A stretch of 64,000 bases of DNA from Arthrobotrys musiformis. Its lineage: Eukaryota; Ascomycota; Orbiliomycetes; Orbiliales; Orbiliaceae. The stretch is from NCBI GenBank assembly GCA_036971715.1, contig JAVHJL010000006.1, positions 2,356,001-2,420,000 on the forward strand, given 5' to 3'. Position 1 is the first letter of the stretch, and the number at the start of each line of letters is the position of its first letter. The notes under the pieces were generated by a model. That model did not search any database. It had not been told where the DNA came from and worked only from the letters and a program-made list of their open reading frames with translations. Below are positions 25,182 to 36,600 of the stretch, piece by piece. The translations under genes and the position numbers were made by a program.

Positions 25182-25766
25182 TTATTCTTCTTGGGTGATA
25201 ACAATAGTTGGGACGGTCCGCGCCCCTAGATTTCCGTTTAAGGGAACGGGCGCGGCAGAGTAGTTCAGGATGCGGAAAGCGAGATAAAACGTTTTGAAGA
25301 GATAAAGTTGAAGAAGAATTAAGAGGTCCGGGTGGGACAGCAGAGAAATAAGCAAGGAGGAAGCAGAAGCAGAAGAAGTCTTACCTGCCATCCTTCGATT
25401 GTTGGATCTGTCTACATGGATGAAGTCAGAGCCGGCAGAGCGAGTGTGAGAATGAGAATGAGCGTGAGAACGAGTGTGTTGGGAGTGATAACGGTTGTAG
25501 TGGTTGCTGTGCGATGGGGGTTGCTGGGTAGGGTGACTACCACCGCCGTTGCTGTTTCCAGTGCTGCTTCCAGTGCTATTGCTACCGATATTGCCACTCT
25601 GTTGCTGTTGGGAGGCTCTCCGACGGGCGAACGTTGGGGCCTGTTCAGGAATAAAAGAAACCGCTGCAGCGGCCATGGCAGCAGGGACCGACGCAGCAGA
25701 GGCGGACGACGAGTGGTGGGAGGTGCCAGAGGAGGGCAGAGGACCAAGGACAGAAGGCTGCATCAT
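25182..25766 (-). CDS. Unknown small protein with C-terminal hydrophobic segment
   Basis: Single-exon frame of 194 residues beginning with tandem ATGs at 25766. The first 130 residues are Ser/Ala/Gln/Asn-rich, with a His/Ser-rich stretch (HSHTRS-type repeats, about residues 95-112). Residues about 137-168 are hydrophobic (LISLLSHPDLLILLQLYLF and onward), and the protein ends in VPTIVITQEE. The ordered C-terminal third differs from the disordered front and looks like a genuine coding sequence. A consensus donor (GCAG then GTAAGA) sits in frame at about 25386-25391, but I see no acceptor soon after it, so I read through. Function unknown; the last third could anchor it in a membrane. Confidence 0.62.
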   Translation of the reverse strand: MMQPSVLGPLPSSGTSHHSSSASAASVPAAMAAAAVSFIPEQAPTFARRRASQQQQSGNIGSNSTGSSTGNSNGGGSHPTQQPPSHSNHYNRYHSQHTRSHAHSHSHTRSAGSDFIHVDRSNNRRMAGKTSSASASSLLISLLSHPDLLILLQLYLFKTFYLAFRILNYSAAPVPLNGNLGARTVPTIVITQEE

Positions 25767-26091
25767 CTGGTCATGCTATTGTGGACGATGTCGAGGCACA
25801 GCTGCGGTTCTTGTGGACGTTTGTATGGGTATGTGAAAGGTGGTCACGGCGGTATGATACCTGCTAGCTTAGCCCAGCTGCTGACGTCCGCCCGAAACAA
25901 AGGACACGAGGTACCAAAAGTTAAACAATGGACGAATCCTTGAATATGAATAACGATGACGATGTTCGAATATGAAGGTGACCAAGGCCAAAACGTGATT
26001 GATTTTATTAATTTAGCAGTAGCAAAGATGTCGGAGGTATCGAATTGGATTCGGATTCATGAGCATGCCCTTCTTTTATATATCTTGATCG

Positions 26092-26112
26092 TATAAGTAT
26101 AAGTATAAGTAT
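26092..26112. repeat. TATAAG tandem repeat
   Basis: Three and a half copies of a 6-bp unit in intergenic DNA. Confidence 0.85.
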
Positions 26113-28090
26113 CAGTAAGAAGGAAATAAGAAATGAAGTCGGCGGGAGGCTGTTTTGATAATGGCGTGAATCTACTCCTCCTTCCAAGCAGCTACCTAAG
26201 TATCTGTTAATTATAATTCTCCACACTGCACTAGCACGAGATGTTCTTTTTCCTAATCCCTCCTTTTGAGGAAAGAAAGAAAAAGAAAAAGGAAATTTAA
26301 TCCTCTGGGAGTAATAAGCAAGTATACTCTTTAAGGCTACCTGAAAGGTATCCGATAGGCAAGAAGGCCAGCAAGAAGGTACTCGAGGGAATTTGTGAAG
26401 ATCTGAGGAGGACCATGGCCAGTTGGGTTTATATATATTCATTCAGGAGAAGCCGGCCGGACAAAAGCTGGGGCACAGGCACGAGCAAGCAGCACACGAG
26501 CACAAGCAACGGCAGCACGGCATGCGTGGTAATTAATCGCACTTACATATGTAACTCCACAGGGAAAAAAAGGATAAATGCAAATTAGTTAAGCAAGCTC
26601 TCACTATCCTTACAAAGTACCTAGTCAATATGTATGTGTGTATGTATGTGATACAGATACTCCAATCCTGCTGCGATTGGGGATATTGTGCTCAACAGAC
26701 AGCTTGTTTGATCAGATTCAATCTTTTTATGCTGTGCTACCGGCTGCGTTATCACTGCGCCGTTTCACCCAGCCAGGTTTGGAACTAGCAGCCGTCCTGG
26801 TGGGGATTGGCCATATCCCAAGCACGCTTGGTATGTAAGCTTGGGTATTATCGATACCGGAGTTCGGAGTGCCAATTCACTAATCCACAGGGAGGGGTTT
26901 CTCCAGCTGGTATTTGAAGTTGTGAAGTCGATATATCATGAAACTATAAAATTTCAAGCTCGCATGTCATCGAAATAATTCTATCGGTGTATGCGCGCAT
27001 TCGTCGAACGGGCTTATTCCACGGCTCAAAAAATTGGTACCGTCTCCAGTTAGATGAGATGCTGCAGCATATGCATCCCCCCCAAAAAGACTGCCGGTAC
27101 CTCCGTCTACGACTTACTAACTAGCTCGCTAGCCTCATAACCCCCCACCCATCATCCCTTCTTAGTCACTATGGTATACCTGTGGAGTACAAGGGAATCT
27201 GGCATTTTCTCATCTCTCCTTCACCATGCTAGCTGGCACTCCACTCCCGTGCATGTACCGGGCATTCATTTTGTAGGTTCTGTATGTCAGTACACCCATC
27301 CCAAACCTTGATTTTCGATCCGCCTACCCCATTCCGCCAAAATAGCCCGTCAGAAAGAGAGTCTTAAAATGATGTTATTCGATTCAACAAAAATTTAGGA
27401 GGATAAATGGGAATAAAGAAAGAAAATAAAGAAACAATACCCACATGCATGAGGTCTTTTTTCCTTTTCGCAAATCACAGCTGCAGGGACCATGCAAGCG
27501 CAAAGGCTGTTGGTAGCGTAGCTGACTCCTTCCCACCCCCCCTTCACTTGAACTCCCTCTTATAATTCTTAATATTGTTTCGCGAAGTGATGTGCACAGC
27601 ATCTACAGCAATACATATGGACATGGTAATTTACACAGCCGACCTATCGTCGAAGTTCGCATTCGGCGGAGGAGAAATTCGAAGGGGGAAGGGGAGATAA
27701 AACGACCATTCCTTGCATCTTGTGACCTCCAAAGATCCTTCTTGAACTCTCCCTGACATACCAGTTTTGTTTGTCTCTTGCGCTCTCGTCGATGCGACCC
27801 GGAAAATATGACGACAGGGCACAGGTTCTGTTTGTCTGTCTGGGAAGATCAGCTTTCCCACACATGACCACTTTTTTGGGGTCCGGAGGGGGGATTTGCT
27901 TTGGAACTTTCGAATTCTCCGACCGAAGAGCTGCTTTCTTTTCTTATTTTTTAGCCTTGGGCTAGGTAGTTATAGACCATAGGTCCGATGACTGAACATT
28001 TTACCTGGATCTGCTCTCGATCCTAAGCCATCCAAGCCTAATAATCAAAAAGAAAGAAACTGGCTCGGTAGACATACCCAGGAATTCGAA

Positions 28091-28108
28091 AGCTATCCTA
28101 GGATAGCT
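28091..28108. repeat. 18-bp perfect palindrome
   Basis: AGCTATCCTAGGATAGCT equals its reverse complement. It lies in gene-free DNA with several other TAGCTA-like motifs around it. No protein-binding role can be assigned. Confidence 0.65.
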
Positions 28109-30345
28109 AATAGCCAGCTAAACGAGCTATCAACAAGCGTATGCTAAAAGATTATTACCCAAGAAGGGGTCGCCGTCGTATAGCTAAGAAAGCAGGCTTC
28201 TCCGCATCTCTATCTCGCCTCGAGCTCTGTTTTTTTCCTTTTCGAATGTTCCATCTTCCCATGCAGCGTACATATGCATAACGCATGGTCTATATAGCTG
28301 GTCTGGGCGGCCGGCGAAAGCAACAGCCAAACAGCCAAACGGATGCCGCTGCCGATATTCCAGAAGTAATATAATTCGCTAGATTCAAGGTATAATGCTG
28401 TGAGATGGAACTTTCCCCTTCGATTCAGCGTTTACAATACATACGCACATACAACATATGTACTCCATCCAATGATTGATTAAAGACCTAGCTATAGTCT
28501 AAAGCCCCAGAAGAGAGTGAGACGATATCATGCACATCTCGATCATGCATTTCCCAATCGACTACGAACGATATACAATCCGCTTCGGCCCTTTCCTTTT
28601 TGCCTTCGAAGCTTTCTGGCGATCATAACAATGGCAAATAGAATCCACGATCGTTGGATCACTAATTCCGATCATTGAACTATTGCTACATAGCTACTCC
28701 GTATATGTGAGGGGCGCCGATCCGCCGCAAGTGAACTAGAACAAGCTTAAAATCCCCAGCAACTAGCCGAGGACCAGGAGGTATGTACTGAGGAGGTACC
28801 AACGAAGCGGGGACCACCGTTATACAATTCGGTAGGCCGGCTTCCACCGTACCCACGGCTAACGGCGAGCCATTATTCTATATTGCAATCCCCATATTAT
28901 ATTACCTTCAAACTCAAATTCGTCATAAAAAGTACCCACTTAAATTGAGTACTCGGATAGTACTATAGTAAAGCGTTGTCTCGTATCCAGACCTGGGAGA
29001 GTAAAGCGATCATAACTTTCTTTTTCGAAATTTCATAACCATGAATTCAGTCTAGATTTGACTATTAGATATTAGATATTAGCTAGTAGACGCCAGGAAC
29101 GCCGCGTCTGCACCCAACATAATTAGCCACCGTTGTTAAATTTACGTATGTCCGTTGGGATCCGTGTAGGTAAACGTCTATAGCTGTTGGTATAAAAGTG
29201 CCTACGTCCAGAACATCAATTGCCATGACCAGACGGTAGCAGTCTGCCAGCATTCCCACACCGTCAATGTGATCATGCACGATCGATTGAATACCGACCC
29301 AGGCATCTAAACTACACGTATAACAAACTCCAATGACGACGTCCATGAAGACCAACAAAAAGAAACTAAATAAACCCGAGTTCAATCACAATATAATACG
29401 TAATCCTCTCATGATCCTGCTACCACCACAAACCCTTCCGATCCAGATCACCTCAACCCCAGCTAGTAAAACGGGAATTACCCCCTTCCGAGCCTCCCAA
29501 CGAATATCAGCATCCCGTATAACCCCCATGTGGGGCCGTTGGGGTCAAAACAGCCACATAGATTGATCAGATAACTCTAGATGACCAGTCAATCAGACCA
29601 TTGGACAGGAACTGCCCGTCGCCGCATAACCCCCCTCCCCTGTCTTAAGCTTTGTCCTCTTCAGTTCCTCAAACCTCTTCGTAATTAATAGACCCTTCAC
29701 AATTTGTATGGTAGGACTTAGCTTTAGCTGTGGGCTAGCTGCCTCAATCTTGGCTTATGCCTCCGAACCGGCGGGATCCACAATTCATCTCCAAGGACGA
29801 TGTGCATGCATCGCCAATATGCATATTCGCTTCTGAAGGATCCCACCCGATTGTTACCCGCACGCGACTTCATTCTCCGTGGCTCCGAACGTTGGTGCGA
29901 CAAATAAAAATTTTGGACACGTTATAATACACATGTTACATTACACGCACGCGTACGCATGGGTTATACGTTCTCAGAAGAAACTAACAGAAAAGGGAGA
30001 GGGCAAGATAGAGAGAAGTAAAAGACCAAACCTCCTTAAAGAACCTGACGAAACCGATCCCGCGATATATATAAAAGAAAATGGTCAATGCTCAAAAAAA
30101 GAGAAGGAGAGAACCCATATAATTAGATATCATGAAAAGAAATAATCATAAAAAACGTGGGTCTAAATTAATGCAGAGCTGCTTCCAAAAAAAAGAACGT
30201 CGTTCATGCTACGGTAGAAGAAACATCCCGCCCATTCTTTCCGTGCACAAATAATCGAGGCCCGTCCCTCGGAAACCACTCGTCCAGCATCTTCTCCAGC
30301 GGCCGGCAGCACCCGTTCTTGCACTCGCCGCTCCAATTTGCCATT

Positions 30346-30360
30346 TCAGAATTCGAACTC
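30346..30360 (-). other. PEX5: 15-nt terminal microexon of PEX5
   Basis: Encodes Glu-Phe-Glu-Phe then TGA after a 76-nt intron (30361-30436). It is too short for ordinary gene finders and easy to miss. Confidence 0.85.
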
Positions 30361-32401
30361 CTGTAGTTTTCAAGTTAGCAATTACCCTTTGCAGTTTATG
30401 CAATAAAGAAGAAGGGGTGATAAGAAGTATACGAACCTTCCGAAAAACATCTACATCCATGCCATTCGCCACCAAGTCCGCCAAATCCCGTCGGTTCATC
30501 TGCCCAAACACCCGTCGTAACGTATCGTACAAATTTGTGCTTTGGTTATGCTCGATCTTTGTAACATCAACTCCGATCTTTTGAGCCTCTGCTGCATCCC
30601 TATCAGTGATAACCTTATGCATCGCCAAAGCGCCCAACAAATGTTGCGCTGCCTCTTCGTAACATCCAATATTAATACACGAAACACCCAGGTTGTACCT
30701 CGCTCGCACAAAGTTGGGATTAATCGTCAAAGCCTTCTCGTAAGCTTCAATCGCCTCTTCGGACCTCCCCGAGTTTGCAAGGGTAGCTCCAAGTCGGTTC
30801 CATAACAGATGGTTCTTGTCTCTTGCATCGTAGTCGCTCTCCAATGCTGAGCTAAAGCAATCCACCGCCTTATCATACTCCTCAGCTCCGTAGAACAAGA
30901 CACCCAATCCAACTTGAACATCCGAATCGAATGCAGCGCCCTCGGGAGCTGACACCGCAGCCCGGATGAACAAATCCGTAACCCTCGAGTGAATAGCTAA
31001 CCTATCAAGCGGATTATCCACAGCAGGCGAAGTGATATCCGGGTACCGTGCGTTCAACCACCTCTCAAGAGTGTTATACGCGGTAGTATCATACCCTTCA
31101 TTCGTATAACTGATCGCAAGACCCATCAACGCGTTCATATTGCTAGGTTCCAACTTCAACGCCTGTTCGAGCGCTCTGATAGCTGGTGTTTCCTTCTCAT
31201 TCTGCGCCTGCGAGGCACCGAGACGTTCCCAGGCTTCAACATGACTAGGGTCCTTCTGGCAAGCTGCTTCGAAGGCCAATGCCGCGAGTGAGAGGTTTCC
31301 GTGCGATTCCATGAGCCTTATACCTTCCTCGAATGGATTACCCACTTGCATATACGGATTCTCCTGCTCAAAGAGGTACTCGCCAAGGTTTGGTGGTTGG
31401 CCGGGAAGAGTACCTGGCTCCCAGTTCCAATCGTCGACCTTGACACCGTTGGCCGCCATATCCTTCTGGATCCCGTCCCAGAGGGGCTCGAAATCCGAGA
31501 ACATGGCTTCGCCGTTCTTCTCGAGTTCCTCCTCGATGGCACGGTTGGCCTGTACATCTTCGTCTACGACCGGCTCGTGCTGTTGCTCTTCGATCTGCTT
31601 GAAGTGGCTTTGCCAGTCCTCTTCGCTGAGTTCGACGACCCTTTCTTTACCCTTAACCGTGGTTGCGGTTTCGGGAAGAGTATGGGTGGGGATCTGAGAG
31701 GCTTGTCGGACGAAACCACCGCTGTACATGCCACCCATGCTGTATCCCTGGAAACGTTGTGGGTAGTATGCATTTCCGGCGTTCATGGGGGCGGCGAGAT
31801 CCGGTTGAGGGGCATGAACGTGCTGGTGGGGTTGGTGCTGGAAGGCGGCAAATTCGGCAGGGTTGAAGGGTTCACCCTTCGCTTGAGCGGCATGGAAGGC
31901 GGCTTCCAGCTGCGCGCGGTCTTCGCCGGGAGGCATGGTGGCGAATTCGGCAGCCCAGTTGACCTGGCCGGCCGGAATGTGGTTCAATTCGGCACGCATG
32001 CCGTCGAATTGGAAGGGACCGGCGGCTTGCTGAGCTGCCGGGTCTTGCATAAGGAATTGCTCCATCTGCAGGTACAATCGCAAACGAGTTCATTAGCACA
32101 CCCATGACCATAATAGACGGGAAGTGATTGTATGCCGTCGCCGTCGTAGTTTGCCGTCACACGTAGGCTGCAGCTACGGACCGTGCTGAGCTCAGGGTGG
32201 GATTGTATCACATACCTGCTGATCACCCGTTGGACCCTGCACCATGCCTTGACTCCTCATGCCCTGCTGAATACCAGGACCGCCGGGTATCCCACCGACC
32301 ATGCGGTCCCGCTGTAGCGACTTATCGTCCGAGACATGTTTTGTGAACTGAGCGAGAGGATTGCGGCCGGTAGAGCACTCGGCGCCCCCTAGGAAGGACA
32401 T
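30346..32401 (-). CDS. PEX5: Peroxisomal targeting signal 1 receptor Pex5 (three exons)
   Basis: Cycling receptor that binds C-terminal SKL-type signals in the cytosol and delivers cargo to the peroxisomal docking complex. Model on the minus strand: 32401-32216, 32065-30437, 30360-30346, giving 609 residues. Exon 1 begins MSFLGGAECSTGRNPL; Cys9 sits where Pex5 proteins carry the conserved Cys that is monoubiquitinated for export. Two WxxxF motifs for Pex14/Pex13 binding are visible, WAAEF (about 99-103) and WQSHF (about 213-217), plus an aromatic motif near LWDGI. TPR repeats occupy about 305-600 and end in the LADLVANGMDVDVFRK segment. The last exon is only 15 nt and adds Glu-Phe-Glu-Phe and the stop; it uses donor GTTCGT and acceptor CTACAG. 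Reading through that intron would add an unrelated tail of about 70 residues, which I reject. Confidence 0.96.
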
Positions 32402-33660
32402 GATTGTATTCTACGAGTCAGAGCTCGACGGTATGGTACACCTATGATCGTGGTAGATGAATGCTTTGAGGTTGTCGTTCGGTAGAGCGAGGTCGAAGGG
32501 AGTGGAATGGAGAGTTCCGAGGTTAAAGTTAGCTTGAGGCGAATGGAACTGTCGGGTGTGTTGGGGATGTTGTCAGTTCACGTTGCACACAGCGAATTAC
32601 CCCGGATGAAGGAGCATCCAGACACTTGGTGATGCTGTACTTACGAGATCTCGAGACGGTCCGGCCCTGTATCAGCTGCAACCACCGAATACGATGGACG
32701 AGAAGACAGGAGATCAAGAGCGAGGGAAGAGAAGGAGGAGGGAGGGAAAAATTATATCGAGAGGCTACCTGCGGGAGGCTGGTTGTTCGGTATGTTATGT
32801 TATTGGCGGGGTGTTTGCACGCTATCATTTGCTTAGAAATTGACTAGCTTTCTGGTCGAGCTGCTGGCTGCCATGGCTAAATCGTAAACAATTGGCCCGG
32901 CCAGTTCTTTTTGCTTTCAGCTGAAAGCGACCCGCCCGAGGCAATGGAATTGGCTGTTTTATGCAGCGCCAGCACAGCTACATACTATAGTAGTATACGA
33001 CTTGAGACAGATCCACCACGATTGGGCAGGCCCGGATCGATGCTGTTGCGGAGCAGGATCCTACTATTTGGTAATTTCCGGAAGGTCCTCTCCCTCTATT
33101 TTTTTTTTTTTTACTCTGGCTGACTAAGAAAATCTTATAGCGCGAATATAATATTAAACCCGAATTCAAAGAGGGTGAGACTTCAATATGGTAGACGATG
33201 CTTGCTTGCTATGATACATGCATGCAGAAAGAGCAAAGGAGAGAGTAACACCGCCCGTCTAGTATATTTTGCCAGAAAAACACCTTCAAAGCAGTTCAAA
33301 TTGCAGAAAAATAATCAAGAAGAAACAAAAAATAACACTGGCTAGCTAGAATATTCAAGTAAACGTGTGAATTAAAGGAAATGTGCAGGATGCCATCTAT
33401 ATATGTACTAAAATGTGCTGCAAAAGTCGAAATAATATGAATATAAAAAGAGGCCTCGAGGAGGGAGAAGAAGAAGAAATGAAAGAAATGCCCCCCAAAG
33501 ACGCCCGATAACATCAAGAAATAAACCAGAAAAAAATAGAAAAAAGGAAACTCCATCATATCTCATAAAGTAATATCAGAAACCAAACCAAATGCCTCCC
33601 TCCGAATCGTTCATCCCGTGCGCATGCGTATACATTATATTACTTAACCACTTCAATTGA
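32402..33660. other. PEX5 upstream region
   Basis: Holds the PEX5 promoter and leader on one side and the 3' untranslated region of the next minus-strand gene on the other. A T tract occurs at about 33099-33111. No coding sequence recognised. Confidence 0.6.
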
Positions 33661-36600
33661 TCAAGCGGACGCCTTCTTCGCTTTTCTCTTGTCCATCTTC
33701 GCCTTCTCTTGCACTGTAGGTTTCCTAGTCCACCCGACCAAAGTTCTGAACCCACTTCCATTCTCCCTACCCTCTTCCAAAGTGTTGGTAATCCCGTTCA
33801 CGAGACCCTTCTTCCATGCTGGGTTCTCCCGTTCGCCGTCTACCTTCACCATCCACTCCTCCCATCTCCATGTGCCCACAATTCCGGTGAGGGCGGCCAC
33901 ATCAGCAGTGTTACCCTTAACAACGCCAAGTTCTTCCCATGCCTTGAGTTCAGCGGCCATTTCCTCCTGCGCGGCCTTGAAGTCGTCGTCAAAGGTGACG
34001 CCGAGTCTTCTCTTAGCCTTCGGCTTCTCCGCTGGTGGGGCCATGGGGAGAATAGTCCAGGCGCGCTTGGTATTCACGAACCCGGCGTTCCCTAGTCTAC
34101 TGATCCACTTCTCCGTCGGATGGGGATCGTATCCACGAGTCTTAAGATCGCTGGCGAATTCTTCAGCAAGTCGTTGGGTATTCGGTCCAGCACGGAGAAC
34201 ATCGCTATCGGTGAGAGACCACTCGAAGTGACCACCTGGTTTGAGCACCCGGTAGCATTCCTTAAGCGTCAATGCGTACTCGTCGAGTCTCGGGGTCTTG
34301 CTGAGACGGTTGTGTCGTTCGCTCCGGCGCCTTGGTGGCGGCGTCTGCTTCAAGATGGTCTGCAACGTTCGAGCCGAGATGACATCGAAGTGGTTATCCG
34401 GGAATGGGAGTTTCCACAATGATGAGACTTTGATGTGTCGGTGATTCGATGGGCCCGTGAATCTTCGCTTTTCAACAACGCCCAGGTTTGGAATTGGAAC
34501 ATTGTCGATGTTGATATTCTTCGGTCGGCTGGTCACGGTGTAGACCTTGGAGTAAGGGTACTCATAAGCGCAATGCCATCCCCAGTCGGCAACCGGGGCA
34601 CCACCAAGATCCAGAATTCGTCGACGGATTGTAGCTTGGGCATTATCCTTGTTTCGTCTTCTTTCAAGGGCGGCCTGGTTGAGGATCTCGTGGGTAGGGC
34701 TGATTAAGATTCTACCGTAGTGAAGCCACTTGGCTGCCATGAAGACCCAGAGTCTTGAAGTAATCTCGTCGTTGACTTCCTTAGCTCTACGCTTCTCCGG
34801 TGTCATACTTGAAACTCTCGGGCCTTGATCGAATTGCCATGAGAAATTATGCGGTTCGGGCTCTACAGGTTCTGCAGCCTTTGGTGGCGGTGGGGGCAGA
34901 GGTCGATATTCGTGTGGGAGTTCATTGCAGATTCTACGAGTCTGGAAGCTGTCGAAACGAGTCTGGCGGCAGACAAACGCATCCGAGTGAACAGACGGCT
35001 TGAGGAACTTCTTGAAAGCGACGAGGTACGAGGGATCTTCCACTCGGATCTCGTTCTCCTTCAAGTTGTGGCGTCTTCCTGCGCGTGAGAAATCGGTAAC
35101 TTTGCCCTTGCCATCGACTGGGCTCTCCTCACCGGATGTTGGCGAATCAAGAGAAGCTCGTCCTTGTCGGTATTCAACTGGCGGTACCTCGAGGAGTGAG
35201 AGTTGTGGAAGGCCTGGTCGACTTCCTGGTCGACTGCCATCCTTTGTATTCGGTCTGCTATCAGGAAGTAACAGGGCGGCGGCCCTTTCGAGTTCCTCCT
35301 CTCGGATACGAGCATCCTCCACCTCCTGTTGAAATTTCATCTCAGCATCAACTACCGCAAGATCATCGAAGAAGATTTCATAACCAAGCGGACAATCGGC
35401 ATGGGGGTCCTCTTCCTCCTCTTCCTCTTCAGTCAGTGCCGATACGGCTGAGACGAAGCTGACTTCTTCCTCAGGCTCCGGCTCCGGCTCCGGCTCTTCG
35501 CGTAGGGGCACAGTGTAATGTTGTTTCGGCGTCAAGATTTCGATATCCGGAATCTGTGGGACCTCTGGAATCGCCAAACTCGCCCGCATTTCATTTAGAC
35601 CCTCATATTCAGCCGGGTGCCTACTGCTCCTCATCGACATCCTCATCATCGCAGCCTCCATTTCCATATGCTCAAAGTCCTCCTCATGCATGCTCTCGTC
35701 GTCGATTTCCGATCTTTCATAAGTCGCAACTGAGCTCTCTCGAGGGTATCCACTCGTCGCCCTGATCCCAGCCCACCTCTCGATATCCCTCCAGTCCTCT
35801 GTTTTCGTCATATCAAACGGCGCTCTCGTCGGACTTCTGGGTTTCTCTTCTTCCTCCTCCTCAACAACCCGTTCGACAATTTGTGGTAACTGCGGACTCG
35901 GTGGAATCTCCATTCGCCCATTCATCCCCTTTCTAACCACATCCTGCCCTTGCAACATCTCCCTCATCAACATTTGAATTTCCTTCTCCGCTGAAGGCTC
36001 CGTAGGCGGCTTAGTCGTAGCCGCCATCTTCATGCCCATCCCACTCATCATCTCCTCCAATTCCTCCAACTCATTCTCATCCGGTTCCGTAGAAATATAC
36101 CTCTGCCTCGATGAATCGATGCTAGTCATAGAAGTACAAGCCGCACTCCTCGTAGACCACATCCCCGTATCTCTCCCCGCATACGAGGAAAGTGTATACA
36201 TCGAAGACAACCTCGCCTGTAAAATCGGCGCAACCGAATCGCCCTGACGTCCCACCTCCCGCATTTGCGATGTATCATCATCATCCACCCTCGGCGAATT
36301 CGGGAACGAACCCTGCTGGCTTTCCGGTGTGAGATCGTAATGATAAACCGCTCTACCGCCGTTGTTACTATTCGATAGTTCCATATGCGTGTAAGACGGC
36401 GATCCGGCTTCAGACTGCGACGACTCGGATAATGTCTCAACAATCAAATTTCTGCTCGACGCATTCTTTCTCTGTCCCTTCGCCTTCCTGTTATTGTTGT
36501 TCAGATACGATTCCGTCCAGTTATCCATATTACTAACATGCCCAGACCTCGGACTGACCCCGTCAGAATAAGCCTGCACTACGCTCGAAACACTGGAGTA

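Larger units (their letters stand above)
25767..30345. other. Gene-free stretch
   Basis: About 4.6 kb between the small membrane-protein gene and the 3' end of PEX5. The first part is probably promoter and leader of the minus-strand gene. It holds a TATAAG repeat (26092-26112) and an 18-bp palindrome (28091-28108). Many TAGCTA-type short inverted motifs occur between 28070 and 28150. No frame looks coding and I see no tRNA or other RNA gene. Confidence 0.6.

Noticed and set aside
30209..30436. Read-through C-terminal tail of about 70 residues on PEX5
   Set aside because: A consensus intron removes it and joins a 15-nt exon ending in Glu-Phe-Glu-Phe; the tail has no Pex5 character.
31301..32107. 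268-codon plus-strand frame opposite PEX5
   Set aside because: It is the antisense shadow of the long PEX5 exon and has no independent features.
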